Assembly (NCBI GenBank): GCA_964546375.1
Contig: CAZJJO010000025.1
Span: 1-23,418 of the forward strand
Direction: 5' to 3'
Length of the DNA: 23,418 nucleotides
From: CAYVFM01 sp964546375
GTDB taxonomy: Bacteria > Gemmatimonadota > Gemmatimonadetes > Palauibacterales > Palauibacteraceae
The notes below the pieces were generated by a model, which was not told where the DNA came from, did no database searches, and worked only from the letters and a program-made list of their open reading frames with translations. Position numbers and translations under genes: made by a program. Shown here in pieces: positions 16,125 through 23,418 of the stretch (the stretch's first letter is position 1; each line of letters opens with the position of its first letter).

Positions 16125-17491
16125 CGTTGTTCCTCCTCCAGGGTCTCGGCCTCCAGGACCTCGCACTCGACCCGGCCGTCGATCACCCGCAGCCGGAAGC
16201 GGTCGCCGGCCGTGAACGCTTCGACGCGCCGGAGCACCTCGCCCTCGGGTCCCGTGGGCACCGCGTAGCCCCGACGCAGCGTGGAGAGCGGGCTGAGCGC
16301 GTCCAGCCGGCCCGACAGCCCCTCGAGCCGGGACCGCGCTCGCTCCAGGCGGCGGCGGGCGGCCGAGAGCAGCCGCTCGCCCCCGCGCGCCACGCGGTCC
16401 CCGCCCCGGCGCGTTCGGTCCCGCAGACCGGAGACCAGCGCGTCGCCCAGGCGGCGGAGGTCGGCCCGCAGGGCCTCACCGTCGGCCACCGCCAGCTCGC
16501 CGGCCGCCGACGGGGTCGGCGCCCGCCGGTCGGCCACCAGGTCGCAGATCGTCACGTCGACCTCGTGGCCCACGGCCGAGATGACGGGCACCGGGCAGGC
16601 GGCCACCGCCCGGGCGACCGGCTCCTCGTTGAACGCCCACAGGTCCTCGATCGATCCTCCGCCACGGGTCACCACGATCACGTCGACGCCCCCGCGCTCC
16701 ACCAGCCGCTCCAGCGCCGCCACGATCTCCGGGGCGGCCTCCTCGCCCTGCACGCGGGTGTGGGAGACCAGCACCCGCGTCCACGGGGCCCGCCGGCGGA
16801 CGACGCTGACCACGTCCCGCACGGCGGCCCCCGAGCGGGAGGTGACCACCCCCACCCTGCCGGGCACCCTCGGGATCGGCCGCTTGCGGGCGTCGTCCAG
16901 CAGGCCCTCGTCGGCCAGCTTCCGCTTCAGCTGCTCGAAGGCGAGCCGCCACAGGCCCTCCCCCCGGGCCTCCATCCGTCGGACGACGAGCTGGAAGTCG
17001 CCCCGGACCTCGTAGAGCGAGACCTCCCCCCGGGCGCAGACCTCCAGCCCGTCCTCCGGGTCGGTGGGCAGGCTCCGGGCGTCGCTCCGCCACATCACGC
17101 ACGAGACCTGCGCCTCCTCGTCGCGGAGGGTGAAGTAGCGGTGTCCGGAGCGGGCCCGGGTCCAGTTGGCCACCTCGCCCGTCACCCAGAGGGTCGGGAA
17201 GCGCTCCTCGAGGACCCGCCGCGCCTCGGCGTTGAGGCGGGCGACCGTGATCGCCGTCTCGGGGGTCTCGCCCGGCGCCGCGTCGGCCTCTTCGTCGCTC
17301 TCGGACGGGCTCGACCCGTCGCCGGCCGCCCCCTCCGCGGCGGGGGCCTCCGCGTCGGCGGCACCCGAATCCCGGGCCGCGGCCCCGGGCGATCCGTCCG
17401 CGGACCCGGACGCTCGTCCCTCGTCCCCGGCCTCCGACGCCCCGCCTCCCTCCCCCGCGAAGAGAGGGATCTGGCCCTCGTCGGCGCTCAC
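16121..17491 (-). CDS. xseA: Exodeoxyribonuclease VII large subunit with long disordered N-terminus
   Basis: XseA is the catalytic subunit that degrades single-stranded DNA from both ends. With the GTG start at 17491, which shares bases with the folD stop (GTGA), the product is 456 aa. The OB-fold domain runs about 80-175 (ITVARLN, WVTGEVANW, HRYFTL). The nuclease core follows, with GVVTSRSGAAVRDV (214-227), TRGGGSIEDLWAFNEE (275-290) and VGHEVDVTICDLVADRRAPTPSAA (307-330), including His309 and Asp312. A coiled coil about 345-395 binds XseB. Unusually, about 79 residues precede the OB fold: a peptide QIPLF at 7-11 and then an acidic Gly/Ala/Ser/Asp/Glu linker. An upstream extension of the frame to 17650 overlaps folD and is noise. 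Confidence 0.96.
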   Translation of the reverse strand: MSADEGQIPLFAGEGGGASEAGDEGRASGSADGSPGAAARDSGAADAEAPAAEGAAGDGSSPSESDEEADAAPGETPETAITVARLNAEARRVLEERFPTLWVTGEVANWTRARSGHRYFTLRDEEAQVSCVMWRSDARSLPTDPEDGLEVCARGEVSLYEVRGDFQLVVRRMEARGEGLWRLAFEQLKRKLADEGLLDDARKRPIPRVPGRVGVVTSRSGAAVRDVVSVVRRRAPWTRVLVSHTRVQGEEAAPEIVAALERLVERGGVDVIVVTRGGGSIEDLWAFNEEPVARAVAACPVPVISAVGHEVDVTICDLVADRRAPTPSAAGELAVADGEALRADLRRLGDALVSGLRDRTRRGGDRVARGGERLLSAARRRLERARSRLEGLSGRLDALSPLSTLRRGYAVPTGPEGEVLRRVEAFTAGDRFRLRVIDGRVECEVLEAETLEEEQR

Positions 17492-18396
17492 GACGGCCCG
17501 CTCGGGGCGGTCCCCTCGGCCTGCCGGCGGGCCGCCTCGAGGGTGTTGCGCAGCAGCATGGCGATGGTCATGGGGCCCACGCCCCCGGGGACGGGGGTGA
17601 TCCAGGCCGCCTTCTCCCGCACCTCCTCGAAGGCCACGTCGCCCACCCACCGGTAGCCCTTCTCGGTCTCCGGCGCGTCCACGCGGTTCGAGCCCACGTC
17701 GATCACCACCGCCCCCTCGCGGACCATGTCGGCCGTCACCGTCTCCGGCCGGCCGACGGCCACCACCAGCAGATCGGCCTGGCGGGTGAGGGCGCCGAGG
17801 TCGCGCGTCCGGCTGTGGGCCACCGTCACGGTCGCGTTGGCCCAGGGCTCCTTCTGGAGGAGGATCTCGGCCATGGGGCGGCCCACGATGTCGGACCGTC
17901 CGACCACCACGGCGTGGCGGCCCTCCGGGTCCCAGCCGATCCGCCGGAGCATCTCCTGGATGCCCGACGGGGTGGCGGGCCGGAAGGCGGCGGGGTCGCC
18001 GGTCACCATCCGGCCCACGTTCATCGGATGGAACCCGTCCACGTCCTTGGCGGGGTCGATCCGCTCCATCACGGTGCGCTCGTCCACGTGGTCCGGCAGG
18101 GGGAGCTGGACCAGGATCCCGTGGATCCTGTCGTCCCCGTTCAGCGACTCGACCCGCTCCAGGATCTCCCCCTGGCCCGCATCCGACGGCAGCTTCACGT
18201 CGCGGGTCTCGATGCCGGCCTCCTCGCAGGCCCGGGTCTTCATCCGGACGTAGGAGGCGGAGGCCGGGTCGTCCCCCACCAGCACCACCCCGAGCCCGGG
18301 GCGGACCCCGCGGTCGGCCAGCTCGTCGACGCCCCGGGCCACCTCCGCCCGCACGTCCTCGGCGATGGCGCGCCCGTCGATCAGATCGGCGGTCAT
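17488..18396 (-). CDS. folD: Bifunctional methylenetetrahydrofolate dehydrogenase / cyclohydrolase
   Basis: FolD interconverts 5,10-methylene-, methenyl- and 10-formyl-tetrahydrofolate, linking NADPH and one-carbon supply. The 302-aa protein carries the substrate-site motif ASASYVRMK with Tyr49 and Lys53 (the catalytic Lys), ILVQLPLP (94-101), KDVDGFHP (117-124), the Rossmann loop VVVGRSDIVGRP (163-174) and the signature TPVPGGVGPMT (267-277). The common PCTP near residue 140 is PATP here, a tolerated variant. An ATG start at 18396 has GGGAGAG just upstream. The gene follows rny after 64 bp and is translationally fused to xseA. Confidence 0.98.
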   Translation of the reverse strand: MTADLIDGRAIAEDVRAEVARGVDELADRGVRPGLGVVLVGDDPASASYVRMKTRACEEAGIETRDVKLPSDAGQGEILERVESLNGDDRIHGILVQLPLPDHVDERTVMERIDPAKDVDGFHPMNVGRMVTGDPAAFRPATPSGIQEMLRRIGWDPEGRHAVVVGRSDIVGRPMAEILLQKEPWANATVTVAHSRTRDLGALTRQADLLVVAVGRPETVTADMVREGAVVIDVGSNRVDAPETEKGYRWVGDVAFEEVREKAAWITPVPGGVGPMTIAMLLRNTLEAARRQAEGTAPSGPS

Positions 18397-18460
18397 GCTC
18401 TCCCTTTCGCCGTCCGCGTCATCGGCACCTCATCCGCGCCGGGCGGGGCCCGGCGGCGGC

Positions 18461-19999
18461 TCAGCGGGCGAAGTCGACGGCCCGGGTCTCCCGGACCACC
18501 ACGACCTTGATCTGTCCCGGGTACTGGAGCTCGTCCTCGATCCGGCGCGCCGTCTCCTCGCTGAGCCGGGACATCTCCTCGTCGGAGACCTGCTCGGGCG
18601 TCACCAGGACCCGGACCTCGCGGCCCGCCTGGATGGCGTAGACCTTCTCGACCCCCTCGTAGGAGCCCGCCAGACGCTCGAGCTTCTCCAGCCGCTCGAC
18701 GTAGTTCTCGAAGGACTCGCGCCGGGCGCCGGGACGGGCGCCGGAGATGGCGTCGGCCGCGCTCACCAGGAAGCTCTCCGGGTAGCGGGCCGGCTCCTCG
18801 TCGTGGTGGGCGCGGATCGCGTTGAGCACCTGGTCGGGCTCGCCGTGCTCCTCGGCCACCTCGTGGCCGAGCTCCACGTGGCTGCCCTCGTGCTCGTGGG
18901 TCAGGGCCTTGCCGACGTCGTGGAGCAGGCCCATCCGCCTGGCCATCTGGACGTCGAGCCCCAGCTCCGCGGCCATGTTCCCCGCCAGGAGGGCCACCTC
19001 CCGGGCGTGCTGGAGCTGGTTCTGGCCGTAGCTGGTGCGGTACTTGAGCCGCCCCAGCAGCTCCTCCAGGTGCGGATGGAGGTCGTGCACGCCCAGCTCG
19101 TAGAGGACCTCGTCGGCCGCCTCCCCGATCGAGGAGCGCACGTCCTCCCGAGCCTCCTCGACCATCTCCTCGATCCGGCCGGGATGGATCCGTCCGTCCT
19201 CCACCAGCCGCTCCATCGCCACCCGGGCGACCTCCCGTCGGATCGGGTCGAAGCAGGAGAGGAGGACCGCCTCGGGCGTGTCGTCGACCACGACGTCGAC
19301 GCCCGTGGCCGCCTCGAAGGCGCGGATGTTCCGCCCCTCGCGGCCGATGATCCGTCCCTTCATGTCGTCGCTGGGGAGCGACACCACCGAGACCGTGGCG
19401 TCGGAGGCGTGGTCCACGGCCAGCTTCTCGATGGCCATGGAGATGATCTTCCGGGCCTCGCGCTCGGCGTCGCGCCGGGCCTCCTCCCGGAGCTGGCGCA
19501 CGTGCCGGTCCGCCTCGGCCCGCGCCTCGTCCTCCACCCGCGAGACGAGGCGCTCGCGGGCCTCCGAGGCGGTCAGGCCCGCCAGCTCCTCCAGCGTCTC
19601 GCGGGCCTCGGCCTCGCGGGCCTCGACCGCCTCGGTCCGCTCCCGGAGCTCCTCCTCCCGGGTCTCGAGCCGGTCGATCCGCTCCTCCTGCCGGGCCCGC
19701 CGCTCGTCCAGCTCGTCCAGCCGGGCCTCGAGCTTCTCCTCGCGCTCGGCCACCTCTTCACGGCGCGCCTGCAGCTCCTCCTCCCACTCGAGCTTCTGCT
19801 GGTAGGCCTCCTCCTTGCCCTCCAGCTCCGCCTCGCGCCGGAGGCTCTCGGCCTCCCGGCGGGCCTCCTCCAGCAGGTCCTCGGCCCGCCCCTCGGCCGC
19901 CGCCCGGCGCGCCCGGGAGCGGCGGCGCTGCCAGAGGTGGCCGACCGCGAAGCCGAGGAGGGCCGCGGCCGCCGCGACGACGATCGTAAGGATGTCCAT
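18461..19999 (-). CDS. rny: Ribonuclease Y
   Basis: RNase Y is a membrane-tethered endonuclease that starts mRNA decay. The 512-aa product has an N-terminal TM anchor (residues 3-20), a long Glu/Arg-rich coiled coil about 28-185, a KH RNA-binding domain with GRIIGREGRNIR at 215-226, and an HD catalytic domain with HD at 360-361 (LLHDVGKALTHE), AHHDE at 397-401 and ADAISGARPGARRE near 415-428. The length matches the family. The ATG at 19999 is preceded by CGGAG about 7 nt away. An AT-rich TAGATT (20020-20015) might be a -10 box giving a very short leader, but no -35 partner is seen. It heads the folD-xseA-xseB-ispA-nadK-recN run. Confidence 0.98.
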   Translation of the reverse strand: MDILTIVVAAAAALLGFAVGHLWQRRRSRARRAAAEGRAEDLLEEARREAESLRREAELEGKEEAYQQKLEWEEELQARREEVAEREEKLEARLDELDERRARQEERIDRLETREEELRERTEAVEAREAEARETLEELAGLTASEARERLVSRVEDEARAEADRHVRQLREEARRDAEREARKIISMAIEKLAVDHASDATVSVVSLPSDDMKGRIIGREGRNIRAFEAATGVDVVVDDTPEAVLLSCFDPIRREVARVAMERLVEDGRIHPGRIEEMVEEAREDVRSSIGEAADEVLYELGVHDLHPHLEELLGRLKYRTSYGQNQLQHAREVALLAGNMAAELGLDVQMARRMGLLHDVGKALTHEHEGSHVELGHEVAEEHGEPDQVLNAIRAHHDEEPARYPESFLVSAADAISGARPGARRESFENYVERLEKLERLAGSYEGVEKVYAIQAGREVRVLVTPEQVSDEEMSRLSEETARRIEDELQYPGQIKVVVVRETRAVDFAR

Positions 20000-20283
20000 G
20001 AGGAGCTCCGACGAAATCTATCGACAGGCCCCGGGAGGCCGTTCCAGGCTCGCGTCCCGCCCCGGGCGCGGGCCCCCCCGGTCTCCGGACCGGGCCCCAC
20101 GACGAAACGCCGGCGGGCGCTCGGGCCTCGCCGGCGTCGGTGTTCCGCGTCCCCGGTGGCGGGGCGACTCCCGCGGGCCTCGCCGCCCCGGGCCGGGATC
20201 GGCCGCCCGCCGGTCGAGACCCGTCAACGGAGGCAAGTTGTCGCCGCCCCTCGACCCGCGCAAGCAGGCGACGGGACGGCGGA
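20000..20283 (-). other. 284-bp structured gap between zapA and rny
   Basis: No protein-coding gene is supported. On the minus strand the gap holds two adjoining strong hairpins: an imperfect long one at 20152-20197 (CCCGG/CCGGG outer stem, CC/CCA internal loop, CGGGGCG/CGCCCCG inner stem) and a perfect 9-bp one at 20107-20137. A third GC hairpin (CCCGGTC/GACCGGG) lies near 20078-20095. In many bacteria 6S RNA is encoded next to zapA, so a small RNA is possible, but I could not fold the expected large central bubble. It may instead hold the zapA terminator and the rny promoter. Confidence 0.4.
20107..20137 (-). terminator. Perfect 9-bp hairpin, weak terminator candidate downstream of zapA
   Basis: ACGCCGGCG pairs with CGCCGGCGT around a 13-nt centre that can add GGC/GCC pairs. 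In the minus direction the stem runs into TTCGTC, a short T-poor tail. It lies about 150 nt past the zapA stop and about 110 nt before the rny start. It could end the pheS-pheT-zapA transcript or a small RNA; the weak tail keeps confidence low. Confidence 0.3.
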
Positions 20284-20580
20284 TCAGGACTCCAGGACCG
20301 CGTCCACCTCGCGGCGCAGGGCCCGCAGGCGGTCCTCGACGCCCTCCCGCAGGCGATCCCGCTCCGCCCGGGTCCTGAGCAGCTCGTCGGTGATCTCCAT
20401 GGCCGCCAGGATGGCCGCCCGGTGCGGATCGCTGACGTGCGACCGGAGGTGGGCCTCCCGGATGGTCTCGTCCACGTGCCGGGCGCAGGCCCGGGTGTGC
20501 TCCTCGTCGGTCTCGGACCGGATCGTGTACTCCTCGCCGAAGATCTCGACCCGGACGGATCCGGACTCGTCGTCGCTCAC
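20284..20580 (-). CDS. zapA: Cell division protein ZapA
   Basis: ZapA bundles FtsZ filaments and stabilises the Z ring. The 98-aa product opens with the family strand-turn pattern (VRVEIFGEEYTIRSETDEEH), followed by a helix (ARHVDETIREAH) and the conserved AAILAAMEITDELLR, and ends in a charged coiled coil that mediates dimerisation. The start GTG shares bases with the stop of the upstream coiled-coil gene (GTGA, 20577-20580), with GGAGGA upstream. Position next to pheT and rny supports the call. Confidence 0.93.
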   Translation of the reverse strand: MSDDESGSVRVEIFGEEYTIRSETDEEHTRACARHVDETIREAHLRSHVSDPHRAAILAAMEITDELLRTRAERDRLREGVEDRLRALRREVDAVLES

Positions 20581-20912
20581 AGCTCGTCCTCCATCATGAT
20601 GAGCCGGCTCCTGATCCGCTCCGCGCGCTCGCGCCCCTCCTCCAGCCGGGCCCGCAGCTCGCGGTTCTCCTCCGACAGCTCCTCGAGCCGGTCCACGGCC
20701 TCGGACGGGGTCACCTCCTCGAGGTCGGCCCCCTCCAGGGCCTCCGCCAGCCGCCGGCGGGCGTCCTCGGCGTCCCGGACCCGCTCGCGCAGCCCGCGGT
20801 AGGCCTCGGCGAGGCGACCCACGGCCTCCTCCAGCTCCGCCAGCTCCCGCTCGATCCCGGTCGGGTCGCCGCCCGCCGGGCCGGCCGCGTCATCCGCTCC
20901 GGACGAGGGCAC
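20577..20912 (-). CDS. Small coiled-coil protein coupled to zapA (ZapB-like candidate)
   Basis: The 111-aa product has a short disordered N-terminus (about 1-18, Ala/Gly/Asp/Pro-rich) and is then almost entirely charged helix with heptad-like Leu/Ala spacing (about 20-63 and 68-110), broken near EVTPSEA. No signal peptide or TM segment is seen. The GTG at 20912 lies 23 nt inside pheT and has GGAGGAGGAG 4-5 nt upstream, so this start is well supported. An ATG at 20893 fused to the pheT stop is in another frame and leads nowhere useful. Its stop is the zapA start. By analogy with ZapA-ZapB it may be a Z-ring partner, but coiled-coil sequence alone cannot show homology. Confidence 0.8.
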   Translation of the reverse strand: MPSSGADDAAGPAGGDPTGIERELAELEEAVGRLAEAYRGLRERVRDAEDARRRLAEALEGADLEEVTPSEAVDRLEELSEENRELRARLEEGRERAERIRSRLIMMEDEL

Positions 20913-23346
20913 CGTGCTCCTCCTCCAGCCGCTCGACGATCCGCTCCATGGCTCGGTCCACCTCGTCCTCCTCGAGGGTCCGCTCGGGCGCCCGGAACTC
21001 GAAGCGGAACGCCAGGCTGCGGCGGCCCTCCTCGATCCCCTCGCCCCGGTAGACGTCGAACAGCCGGAGGCGGTCCAGCAGCTCGCCCCCGGCGGCCCGG
21101 GCCGTCTCCTCCAGCCCGGCGGCCGCCTCGTCCTCGGGCGCCGTGACCGCCAGGTCGCGCCGCACCGGCGGGTACTCCGACAGCTCCCGGTAGCGGGGCC
21201 GGCGGTCCACGTCCACGGCCTCGAGCCGGAACTCCATGGCCCACACCGGGTCGGCCCAGGGGGGCGCGTCCACCGCGTCCGGCCGGACGCTGCCCGCCAC
21301 GCCCAGCGGCACGCCGTCCTCCAGCAGCCCGAAGGTCCGCTCGCCCAGCCAGCCGTCGGCCGCCAGCCGGGTCGCCAGATCGCGGACGAGCCGGCCGCTC
21401 ACCGGCACCAGCTCGTCGTCGCAGACCTCGGTGGCCAGCTCCTCGGCCAGCCCCTTGAGGTCCCAGAGGTCGTACGGCTCCACCTCGCTCTCCCAGTGCT
21501 CGGGCCGGCGCCGGCCCGTGATCACCAGGCCGACGTGGGTCTCCTCGGCGAAGTGGCCCAGGTCGCCCTCCTCGTCCCGGGGCGCGCGGCGGAAGGCGGT
21601 GCCGATCTCGTAGAGCCGGACGTCCCTCTGGCCCCGGGACCAGTTGTGCTCCACCCGCCGCAGCAGCGGGGCGACGATGCTGCCCCGGAGGTAGCCCTCC
21701 TCGGCCGAGAGGGGGTGGAGCAGCTCCACCGGGCCCCGCGGGTCGGCCTCCTCCTCGGAGACCAGCGGCGAGCTCTTCGCCTCCAGCAGGCCCCGGCCGT
21801 GGAGCAGGTCCCGGACCTTCCGGGCACGGCGCCAGTCCACGCCGTCCGGCACCCGGGAGGGCCGGAAGGAGCGGTCCTCCGACGCGAAGGCGTCGTAGCC
21901 GTGGCGGCGGGCCACCTCCTCGACCAGGTCGATCTCGCGCGTGACGTCCGACCGCCAGCCCGGCACGCGGCAGGCGAGGGCCGCCGAGCCCGAGTCGTCC
22001 ACGGCCTCCCAGGCCTCGAAGCCCAGCGGATCCAGGAGACGGCGGAGCTCGCCCGTCCCGAAGGACCGCCCCAGCACCTGACGGACCCGCGCGGGACGCA
22101 TCTCCACCACCGGCCGCTCCGGCGCCGGCTCGCCCACGCGCACCGCCCGCGGCGCGGGCCGTCCGCCCGCGACCGAGACGATCAGGTCGACGCACCGGAC
22201 CAGCGCCTCCTCCAGGGCCGTGCGGTCGATGCCCCGCTCGAAGCGATAGGAGGCGTCGGTGGACAGCTCCGCCTCGCGAGCCGTCCGGCGGGTCGTCGAC
22301 GGGTCGAAGGACGCGCACTCGACGAAGACGTCGGTGGTGGAGGCGGACACCTGCGAGGCCTCCCCGCCCATCACCCCCGCCAGGGCGACCGCTCCCCCCG
22401 CGTCGGCGATGACCGTCTGGGCCGGGGAGAGCTCGTGCTCGCCCCCGTCCAGCGTCCGGAGCCCCTCGCCCCCCCGGGCCGGCCGGACCCGGAGCTCCGG
22501 CCCCTCGATCTCGTCCAGGTCGAAGGCGTGGAGGGGCTGGTTCAGCTCGTGGAGCACGTAGTTGGTGGCGTCCACCACGTTGTTCACCGGCCGGATCCCG
22601 ACCGCCCGGAGGCGGCCCTCGAGCCACGCCGGCGAGGGCCCGACCTCCACGCCGCGCACCACCGCGCCGAGGTAACGGTCGCACCGCTCGGGCGACGCCA
22701 GGGCCACCTCCACGCCGTCGACCTCGGCCTCGCTCTCGTGCTCCTCCCACTCCGGCTCCCACGCCCCGAAGCGGGAGAGCACGACCTCGGCGGTCCCGCC
22801 GGGCGCCACCTCCCGGGCCACCCCCACGTGGCAGGCCAGGTCCACCCGGTTCGGGGTCAGGTCGAGCACCAGCCGATGGTCGGGCAGGCCCAGGGCCTCG
22901 GCCAGGTCCCGGCCGGGCTCCAGGTCGCCGTCCAGCCGGAGGATGCCCGAGGCGTCCGGGCCCAGGCCCAGCTCCTTCTCGGAGCAGAGCATCCCCCGGC
23001 TCGTCCGTCCGCGGATCTCCCGGACCTCGACGGTCGGCCCGCCCGGCAGCGCGGCGCCGGGCGCCACCCACGGGTAGAAAGCACCCTCCCGCACCTCGGG
23101 CGCCCCGCAGACCACGTCCACCGGATCGCCCTCCCCCGCCTCCACCCGGCAGAGGGTCAGCCGGTCGGCGTCGGGATGGGGCGCCGTCTCCAGGACCCGC
23201 GCCACCCGGATCCCCTCGAGCCCCTCTCCGACCCGCTCGACCTCGTCCACGGGCACCGCCCGCATGCTCAGCCGCTCCGCCAGGTCCGCCGCGTCGCCCT
23301 TCAGGCCGGGCACCAGGTCGTGCAGCCAGTTGACGGAGATGTTCAT
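20890..23346 (-). CDS. pheT: Phenylalanyl-tRNA synthetase beta subunit
   Basis: PheT pairs with PheS in an alpha2-beta2 enzyme that charges tRNA-Phe and edits misacylated Tyr. The 818-aa protein shows the domains in order: N-terminal helix (MNISVNWLHDLVPG), EMAP-like tRNA-binding domain about 43-150 (HPDADRLTLCRV), B3/B4 editing region about 215-385 (RPVNNVVDATNYVLHELNQPLHAFD), B5 domain about 405-485 ending RRHGYDAF, the catalytic-like core about 505-705, and a C-terminal anticodon-binding FDX-ACB domain about 724-815 (EYPPVRRDLAV). Start is ATG at 23346, 13 nt after the pheS stop. The last codons (EEEHG) carry the ribosome site for the next gene. Confidence 0.98.
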   Translation of the reverse strand: MNISVNWLHDLVPGLKGDAADLAERLSMRAVPVDEVERVGEGLEGIRVARVLETAPHPDADRLTLCRVEAGEGDPVDVVCGAPEVREGAFYPWVAPGAALPGGPTVEVREIRGRTSRGMLCSEKELGLGPDASGILRLDGDLEPGRDLAEALGLPDHRLVLDLTPNRVDLACHVGVAREVAPGGTAEVVLSRFGAWEPEWEEHESEAEVDGVEVALASPERCDRYLGAVVRGVEVGPSPAWLEGRLRAVGIRPVNNVVDATNYVLHELNQPLHAFDLDEIEGPELRVRPARGGEGLRTLDGGEHELSPAQTVIADAGGAVALAGVMGGEASQVSASTTDVFVECASFDPSTTRRTAREAELSTDASYRFERGIDRTALEEALVRCVDLIVSVAGGRPAPRAVRVGEPAPERPVVEMRPARVRQVLGRSFGTGELRRLLDPLGFEAWEAVDDSGSAALACRVPGWRSDVTREIDLVEEVARRHGYDAFASEDRSFRPSRVPDGVDWRRARKVRDLLHGRGLLEAKSSPLVSEEEADPRGPVELLHPLSAEEGYLRGSIVAPLLRRVEHNWSRGQRDVRLYEIGTAFRRAPRDEEGDLGHFAEETHVGLVITGRRRPEHWESEVEPYDLWDLKGLAEELATEVCDDELVPVSGRLVRDLATRLAADGWLGERTFGLLEDGVPLGVAGSVRPDAVDAPPWADPVWAMEFRLEAVDVDRRPRYRELSEYPPVRRDLAVTAPEDEAAAGLEETARAAGGELLDRLRLFDVYRGEGIEEGRRSLAFRFEFRAPERTLEEDEVDRAMERIVERLEEEHGALVRSG

Positions 23347-23359
23347 CGCGCCGGCCCCG

Positions 23360-23418
23360 TCAACCCGTGAACTGGCTCAGGAAGCGGACGTCGCCCTCGT
23401 AGAGCCGTCGCATGTCCG
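23360..23418 (-). CDS. pheS: Phenylalanyl-tRNA synthetase alpha subunit, C-terminal end only
   Basis: The window edge cuts this gene, leaving the last 18 codons and a TGA stop at 23362-23360. The frame reads DMRRLYEGDVRFLSQFTG, matching the conserved PheS ending of the form DIRLFYENDLRFLRQF. Its position directly before pheT supports the call. It is partial only because of the window edge. Confidence 0.9.
   Translation of the reverse strand, partial: DMRRLYEGDVRFLSQFTG

Noticed and set aside
17492..17650. N-terminal extension of xseA to an upstream start
   Set aside because: It overlaps folD coding sequence and is Gly/Arg/Pro/His-rich; the GTG fused to the folD stop is favoured. The same logic trims xseB to 16124.
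20000..20283. Calling a 6S RNA gene in the zapA-rny gap
   Set aside because: The synteny is suggestive, but I could not fold the closing stem plus large central bubble that define 6S RNA, so it is left as an unassigned structured region.
20711..23071. 786-codon minus-strand frame overlapping pheT
   Set aside because: It contains only Gly/Arg/Ala/Pro-rich sequence; the pheT frame has all five expected domains. The ATG at 20893 in this frame, though fused to the pheT stop, opens no credible protein.
1..23418. Insertion sequences, CRISPR arrays, phage or defence genes
   Set aside because: No transposase-like protein, terminal inverted repeats, regularly spaced repeats or defence domains were seen on either strand; apart from the orphan barrel and the pump operon the content is housekeeping.

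Overview
This is a very GC-rich window. It comes from a diderm bacterium: it carries a complete tripartite efflux operon with a TolC-type outer-membrane channel, plus a second predicted outer-membrane barrel. The gene complement (RNase Y, RecN, ZapA, both ExoVII subunits, a type II FPP synthase), the extreme GC content and frequent GTG starts fused to the preceding TGA stop fit Gemmatimonadota best. That placement is an inference from gene style and order, not from a marker comparison.

Layout. Positions 1-526 hold a small plus-strand gene for a conserved hypothetical protein (111 aa). A tRNA-Leu(CAA) follows on the minus strand (631-714). Positions 818-9909 are one minus-strand efflux operon, read from high to low coordinate: periplasmic adaptor, TolC-type channel, and two different RND permeases in tandem. 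Its leader carries a likely promoter near 10032-10060 and a 10-bp perfect inverted repeat. tRNA-Cys(GCA) lies at 10353-10423 (minus). A lone plus-strand gene (10646-12259) with a good sigma-70-like promoter encodes a secreted, probably outer-membrane protein of unknown function.

From 12288 to the right edge everything is on the minus strand. In transcription order it reads pheS (only its last 18 codons are in view), pheT, a small coiled-coil gene, zapA, a structured 284-bp gap, rny, folD, xseA, xseB, ispA, nadK and recN. These are housekeeping genes for Phe-tRNA charging, Z-ring assembly, mRNA decay, folate one-carbon metabolism, exonuclease VII, isoprenoid chain synthesis, NADP synthesis and double-strand-break repair. 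Most neighbours are translationally coupled: five junctions are exact GTGA overlaps and one is ATGA.

No mobile element, CRISPR array, phage gene or defence system is visible. The points most worth a second look are: a sliding-clamp-like peptide followed by a long disordered linker at the N-terminus of XseA; a ZapB-sized coiled-coil gene fused translationally to zapA; the structured zapA-rny gap; the tandem unequal RND permeases, one with a roughly 95-residue cytoplasmic insertion; the palindromic efflux leader; and the orphan barrel protein.
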